Source: Fasciolopsis buskii
Taxonomy: Eukaryota > Platyhelminthes > Trematoda > Plagiorchiida > Fasciolidae
Length of the DNA stretch: 64,000 bases
Reading direction: 5' to 3'
Assembly: GCA_008360955.1 (NCBI GenBank)
Contig: LUCM01007329.1
Coordinates: forward strand, 76,239-140,238
This document shows, in pieces, positions 57,983 through 64,000 of the stretch. Positions within the stretch are counted from its first letter, which is position 1, and each line of letters begins with the position of its first letter. The notes under the pieces are model-generated. The model saw only the letters and a program-made list of their open reading frames with translations. It made no database searches and was not told where the DNA came from. The translations under genes were made by a program, and so were the position numbers.

Positions 57983-60875
57983 ACGGGGCAACCTGCAAAT
58001 GGAAGAACTTCTGGGACAACTGCGTGAACTAGATTTACCGTGCAGTTCTGTCGAACTAATCAAGTGAGGTCAGTTTGGGCCCATTGGGTCAGTCACATGG
58101 TTACTAGATTGGCTTGTAGGATGGCAATATCATTTTCCACCTACAGTTGGGAAAAAACTGCTTTGGTACATGATCGTATTGCATTCAAAAAGTAGTTTTT
58201 TTTCGTACACCCTCGTGTCCAACAGTACAACACACCATGAAAACAAGTAATTGTCTGTCTTCGGTATCTCAACATTGAACATCGAACAATTTACTGCACA
58301 ACGGTTAAATGATAAAAAGGTAACCCAGCAAGCAGACTACATCATTCTGTTCATTTCTCGCGTTTCGTACCATCAATGGAACCGATATGGTCCGCTTGTG
58401 ATTGGAATGTGCAGTCTCGGTGTTGTGCAAATCGCACGAAGTACTCGTATGCCGCACGTCAGTTTTCGGACGAGAACGGGTTAGGCTGGAAGCAGAAGAC
58501 GAGAAAATAGGGACGAAGAGGACACTTACAGAAAATAGGAAATCACTAGAATCCAATATAAACAATCTGAACACTGAATTGCTTCAGAAAAAAATGGGAA
58601 TAGTGCATCTGTTCACGTGGTCCGGTGCACCATACCAATTCATCTGGACTGCACTGTATTGCCGATCACTTATCAGAATGAAAAAATAAGAAATTCAGAA
58701 AACTCCCGGTGTTATAAATATTTTTTCCAAAAACCATAGTTTTGTTCAGAAGTCGAGGAATGCGCATGGATGAGCGTCGCGTCACACAACTTCCACAAGA
58801 TTGAGATGAAGTGAGACTATCCAATAGCAGTCAACTTTCAGCTTAATCACTCCTCTCCTCAGGATCCCAAACTAAATCAGATGACTGACAGCTGCCTGAA
58901 GGTAGATGCTGCACATTGATATCAGGCACCAGCAATGTGACAGATGCAGACTGCTGTTGAAAGCAATAGGGCAAACCACATAGATAAAGAGCGAGTTACA
59001 ATAGAATCTCATCAGCAACCACTATAATTAAGTAGGTTGTAAGTTGGTTTTCTTATCAGGTATGAGGTGAAACTTCAGCGAACCATCTTCACCGTGCCTG
59101 TAGATCACACCGTCTTTGCTTTGTCTTCTGTCATCAATTTTCCTCCGAGCCGCTGAATTTTTCAGGCCGGTTGGGTCTGCCATCGGCTGCTTAATTGTTA
59201 GTCGTTGACCGCATTCCTGTTTCATTCGATCACCGAAAAGCCGATCAACAGTTAATAAGTACATGAACAGCAGTTTACGGATCTTAGTGCACCGACAAAA
59301 GCAGATCTTCGACGAACGCCCAGCAAGTATAATTTATAAAATGAAGATTTCATAGAGTGCTTACTAGCCAGACAGATTGTGAAATATACAACTCATTCAT
59401 TGTCACAGAATTACTCAACTCATCCCACTTTGTCAAACTGTAGTAAGTGGAATTTGTCTGAAATAATGAACGAATTTGATTCTGAATTTCCGAAAGAAAC
59501 ACATCGAAACAACCGTGGCCAGTTCTGAAGCGTTCGGATTTTCACGAATCAAATTTCAATAGGTATCTTCCAAAAACGATCACTGTCATCCACATACGCC
59601 ACATAATTCTTAAAACCGGGCATCAAGCCCTTTAGGCCAATTATGATAACCTTGGTTGACCTGCGCCGCAACACAGAATAAGAACCTCATGATGCGGTCA
59701 AACGTGGAACCAACAAGTTTGAAGCGATTCGTTGTTGCCCAAAGCCGTTGGCCGAAAATCAGTGCCGCAATACTGCTGTTATGGCCCAAAACATCTAAAG
59801 TCAGTCTTTGAGACGACAAATACAACCGCGGGTTCCCGACAGACCCTAAACCTACGAATTCAATGCTATTCGCGACACAGTTGAGATCTGGTGCCGATGA
59901 AGCATTCTGAAATACCATATAGAACAGCTGTACGCAATGAGTTTCCGATTGTAGAGATGGATTTCAACGAAGCGTAATGGCGGTAGCAGTAGGATTGTAG
60001 AAACATATAGTTTTATTGAAATGGTAATATCTGAATTAGTGGATTAAAACAACACATTTGGCCTTATGTTTCGTTATTCGTTGTCAAGTTCCTTCGTAAT
60101 CCAAACAGAAGAAGTATGACAGAATGAAACACAACTACTTCCTTTCAAACTGTTTGAGATTCCACGCATACAAACTGTCTTGATGTGCACCAGTTCCAAG
60201 GTAATGTTCGATAGGGTGAATAATTGCTGCGCACGGTATGGATCAGATACTCACGTGATATTTACCTTCGACTTCAATATAATTTGAAAATGTACTTATC
60301 AATTTCAAGAAGTGGATTTTAACAAAAATCCGACCGGCACAAGCATATTTGTTTGCATATTGCATTCTAAAAATTCATAACGAAAGTAATAAAACATCGG
60401 ACAGTCCAGCTGAAGCAGATAAAGTACACATTTTTGTTGAGGCAAAACGCTTTAAATCGGGAAGAAACTGAATAGATCCCCTACAAGTTATGGAGTGAAT
60501 GAAATTCGAAGTCTTTGTGTGAAATGAAACCAACTAGCATTCAGATCTGGTGAATAAGAGCCGATTCAAATATAAAAAAAACTGGTTTACACATTTCGAA
60601 TGATCACAAGCAGAAAATGAAGGAAAAAACGAGCCAAACACACTGCACGTGAGGAATAATGCACTCAATTACTTAGGAACTGAGATGAGGAAAAAACAAC
60701 GTTTGCAAGCTTCAGTAGAGATAAGCACGTTTATTTGCGAGCGTTCACAAGCGGTCGATCGTACCGACAACAATGACCGTCTCGTTCAAGCTTGTGATGA
60801 ATACAGACTGTTTCTAAAAACCAATTCTTGTCATTAAAGTCATATCGGGTCATTTGGGATTCCCTTTGTCTTCAC

Positions 60876-61010
60876 AGAATTGGATTCAGATCGACCACAT
60901 TGTCATCTTTACCCGTGGCGTCGACCGGTCGAGGGTCATCGACCACTCCGGTCCGCACTCGTAGATTCAGATCATGCATTGGTCCTTGCTCGTTTTTGTT
61001 TGCGTCTAGC
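60876..61010 (-). CDS. Candidate upstream exon, hydrophilic (uncertain)
   Basis: A GC-richer open stretch encodes a hydrophilic, acidic peptide of about 44 residues containing MHDLNLRVRTGVVDDPRPVD. It is bounded by a possible acceptor (ATCACAG) and donor (CT|GTGAAG, phase 2). Composition and codon texture resemble the SLC4 exons rather than the AT-rich surroundings, so it could be an N-terminal cytoplasmic exon of the same gene. I see no homology that proves this, and the plus strand is also open here. Confidence 0.22.
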
Positions 61011-61289
61011 CTGTGATCATACACCCACGTCCTACACAGCTGATTCTAAATGATATTAACCAGGTTCAATCTAATCGGAGCTTTCATTGCGGCTATGGTC
61101 TCTACTAAATACCCGAGGATATCGAGCGAACATTTGGGAAGAGATCAAAGAAGCCACACACTCAGAGACAATCGACATGCAAGATTCCGTTCCATATGAG
61201 TCTCAGAAATGATAAATATCCTTGAACTCATTTGCTTTGTTAGATACTCGCAGATCTGTTCCTCCCGATGCAACATACAAGTAGATGCC

Positions 61290-61700
61290 TAAATCCCTGA
61301 GACGTCAGCTAACCAAAAGCTTGATAGATGATCGCAAACAGTGGTGCATAGGGAACTAGGGAAATGGAGAAGGGTGTGGCTGTCGGAAATAGTCCCAAGC
61401 TTTACCTACTGATTACGAATACTGGCACATCGCAGCCGAGCGTAAGCGAGGTGAGTGAAGAATCCTAAGGCGCACTGGTTCATTCCCACGACTACCAGCC
61501 GAAGCATTGGCTAGAACACTTTAGGGAGCAGTTTAGTTGGCCCACGGTTACTGTGGGACTTCCATCATAACCTTCAAGTAAAGCAATGCAGGTGAACAGC
61601 AGTTCCTTATTAGAAATGGTAATCAACGGGACAGGATTTCGTAAAAATTATGAGACCGTCGGACTAGCACGGCTGTTTCCGCTCCTCTTCAAGGACGGTG
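61290..61700 (+). mobile_element. RTE/CR1-like linker fragment (pre-RT)
   Basis: Frames read EKGVAVGNSPKLYLL, TNTGTSQPSVSEVSEES, GALVHSHDYQPKHWLEHFRE and QFSWPTVTVGLPS. They align with MEKAxAxGNSRKLYxLIRxTGxRxPSVSExI... HSxxRRxExWAEHFREQFNWP. A few frameshifts are present. An (AT)n run follows at 62,003. Confidence 0.7.
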
Positions 61701-62002
61701 GATAAGTGTTAACATCGGAATTAACAAAAATCCGGTGATTAATCTGAACAAGAGAAAAAAATTATCAGCTAACGCTGCATAACGGTAAATGTTCCAATCT
61801 ATCAGGAAGGTAGCAGATCTTCAAGTTATGATCACGGACGAATTAGTAAACGATAAAAGTAGGAAGATACAAAGCAATCAGTTTCGGTTTGGACATTAAA
61901 TAACGCCTCCCGACGGCTTGGATGCAGTCCAGGAGATGAGAACCGTCTTCGGTCAGACAAAATGTAGGATACAGCCCAAAATCGAAAAAAAGTTCTAAAA
62001 AT

Positions 62003-62028
62003 TATGTATATATATATATATATATAGT
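62003..62028. repeat. (AT)n microsatellite
   Basis: Follows the plus-strand RTE linker fragment by about 300 nt. A link is possible but not shown. Confidence 0.95.
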
Positions 62029-64000
62029 TATAACTTCACAGAAGAGATTAAACAGTCATAAACTATACGCAAACAATGGGTTGATTCTTAAAGTTTTTAA
62101 CAGAGGAGACATCAACAAAATTTGAGGTGGTAAGAGTAAAGTTTCGGTCAAGTGATCGGCAGATCAAAAGCGAAATATGCTTCGGAAGGGAAAGATATAA
62201 ACGGATTAAAATAAGCAAACAAGTGATGTGAGTGCGATAGAATAAAATAAAGTACATCACAAAAGTAGACATTATGTTCAAATATGAAACGTAGAGAAGG
62301 GTATAGTACTGAATTTCGACAATGCATTTATGTAAGATAACAAAATATTTCATTCAAAGACTAGTAATGATAGAAGTTGAATACAGATGGACAAAAGACA
62401 CCATTCGTTCGTGCAGAAATCCTTTGGTGAACGGTTGAGGAGCCTGAAAGAATCTCGTGCAACGAATCTGAAAAGACTGACCCCCGAAACTTAAGCGAAC
62501 GGAATGAATAATGAATCTGGACCGGATGAGGCACGTGAAAGGATAACACCAAAACACGACTTAGCAAGCATCACATAATGCTTCATTTATAGCATCTAAA
62601 GTCAAGCTACATTTTTTCATGCAAGATAAGCACCTTCCATGCGCAAGCAAAAGCAGGATTTCAGCATTTGGATACAGTAACGGAAACACTGAGGGTCGAA
62701 GACCATTCCAGAATCCATGAAAATGAATTCGCTCGATTATATTGTCAAACAGATATTGACAGTTAGAACGGCAAACTTTATAACTCTGTGGAATTAATTT
62801 TTATTTCTGTTTTACATCTTCCTTCCCAGTAGGGAATGATCGAACAAACGAACAAATCAACTAATCAAGAAACATAAAAGTTCTTAAAACAGTTTTTTTA
62901 ACCAGTTCATTAGAACTACAATAAAACGTATGTTGAGAGGTAGCAACATTACAAATTACTCCTGTTACCAATATACAGAAAATAGTGACTTTTTTAGGAT
63001 ATTCTGTTAGTAGTAGAGATCTGATAAATGTGCACTTTAGGAAATCATGAAACTTCGGAAAATTCCATGGACCCGAATTTGAGATCGATCCCGGGAAAGA
63101 TAGGTTGATGGCGCCAGTATCTTAGCGCACATAAAAATGGACAGCAACAAATTACCTGAAAATCTGTGCTTCATGGGGTACCGATTTCGGTTTTACATGA
63201 AGAACGTTATTTCTCCCTTCGAGGAATCGGCAGAGCAGACATTTCTGACCCGTTAAAGGAGGATTTTACCAGATATGTTTCGTAAGTTATTGCAGAAAAC
63301 GTTGAGAAATCTAAGTAATTACCGCTTCAAAAATACAAAACGAAATTCCCTAGAGACATTTTGTAAGTTTCACTGAGCCTGTTTCATTGTCGGGCGATCA
63401 AGAAAACACATTGTGACTCTCAGTCGCACTTTGACCAATGTATTATTCTCAAATCCAACTGTTTTATCTACATTACTTGTAAAGTATGCAAAGGGAACTC
63501 AAAACACCATGCTCATGTAACTGTGTTAGCCGGAAGATGGATTCATGAACAACAAGCTTGTTCGCTACTTTCGTGTTCTCAATTTCAAATTGTTTTTAAA
63601 TAGGTTTCGTAGAGTAGCTTTTCTCGAGTCATCTCGAAAGCGTTCTTACGGACACTTTGCCATTCGGTGCATCTACATCGAGTCGTTGGCGTACTGTTGA
63701 CCTGCTACTCAACCAATGGCCGCCGTTAGGTTTTAAACATACCCACTACCGTAACCTCTTTAGACAAATCGTTCCATATAGAGCCTACCCTTTAGCTTTC
63801 ACTACCATACGACTAAATAAAAAATTAAATTCAATTACGTTAAGGCTGATTTATACATGGTACGCATGCCCACTGGTTGAAAGGCGTTCTCGGGGGCAGA
63901 TATTGGTTGGAGAAGATAGGTGAACGTGACTTGCCTATGAAATGGCAAAAGAGTATGAGAAACTAAACCAGGTTACTATACCAATTAGGTCCGGTTAGAT
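62029..64000. other. Window end without recognised content
   Basis: AT-rich DNA with short frames on both strands. No gene, SINE or RTE fragment is recognised. It is probably part of the first introns or the upstream region of the SLC4 gene. Confidence 0.4.

Larger units (their letters stand above)
56861..60875. other. Upstream region with no firm gene
   Basis: Apart from the weak candidate exon at 57.7 kb and a microsatellite, minus frames of 102 codons at 59,610-59,918 and 78 codons at 59,028-59,264 look somewhat coding-like but are not recognised. The missing N-terminal SLC4 core was sought here and not found. Confidence 0.4.

Noticed and set aside
1..64000. CRISPR arrays, operons, phage or bacterial genes
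   Set aside because: No regularly spaced direct repeats, ribosome binding sites or prokaryotic gene density are present. Spliced genes and retroelements show a eukaryotic genome.

Overview
The window is a piece of a large, transposon-rich animal genome, most likely a digenean trematode (fluke). The evidence is the very long AT-rich introns, the many decayed copies of a non-LTR retrotransposon whose protein I recognise as the RTE/CR1-like type common in flukes, tRNA-derived SINEs, and one conserved metazoan transporter gene. I cannot fix the species. No bacterial features, rRNA genes or CRISPR arrays are visible.

One host gene dominates. On the minus strand, from about 55,026 down to 3,173, thirteen coding exons join into one open reading frame of 1,275 codons plus a stop. 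They encode an SLC4-family bicarbonate transporter, closer to the anion exchangers (AE1-3) than to the sodium bicarbonate cotransporters. I placed each exon by protein similarity and by AG/GT splice sites, and the reading phase is compatible at all twelve junctions. Residue numbers below count from the first recognised residue at 55,026. Exons 1-3 give the C-terminal half of the cytoplasmic Band-3 domain. Exons 4-5 give a long disordered linker with a cysteine cluster and then TM1. Exons 6-12 give the rest of the membrane domain, and exon 13 gives a 241-residue acidic, serine-rich tail and the stop. The start codon and the N-terminal core of the cytoplasmic domain were not found and probably lie beyond 64,000; two weak candidate exons lie at 57.7-57.9 and 60.9-61.0 kb.

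The rest is intronic or intergenic and is largely old mobile DNA. About a dozen RTE/CR1-like fragments lie on both strands; the best preserved is at 21.6-22.9 kb and keeps the YADD catalytic motif. SINE family A lies at 0.05, 11.9, 12.3, 13.5, 18.6, 37.4, 37.7, 49.0 and 56.5 kb, and tRNA-like SINE family B at 34.4, 37.2 and 44.9 kb. There are (AT)n microsatellites, some directly at RTE 3' ends, and two possible Penelope/hammerhead-like hairpins. 

The main points for a second look are: an unusual combination of ion-site residues in the transporter (Asp where AE1 has Glu681, but the AE-type Arg730); a six-cysteine cluster just before TM1; and two sets of inverted repeats that flank exon 9 and could drive its skipping or circularisation. 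I found no sign of an entirely new gene system.
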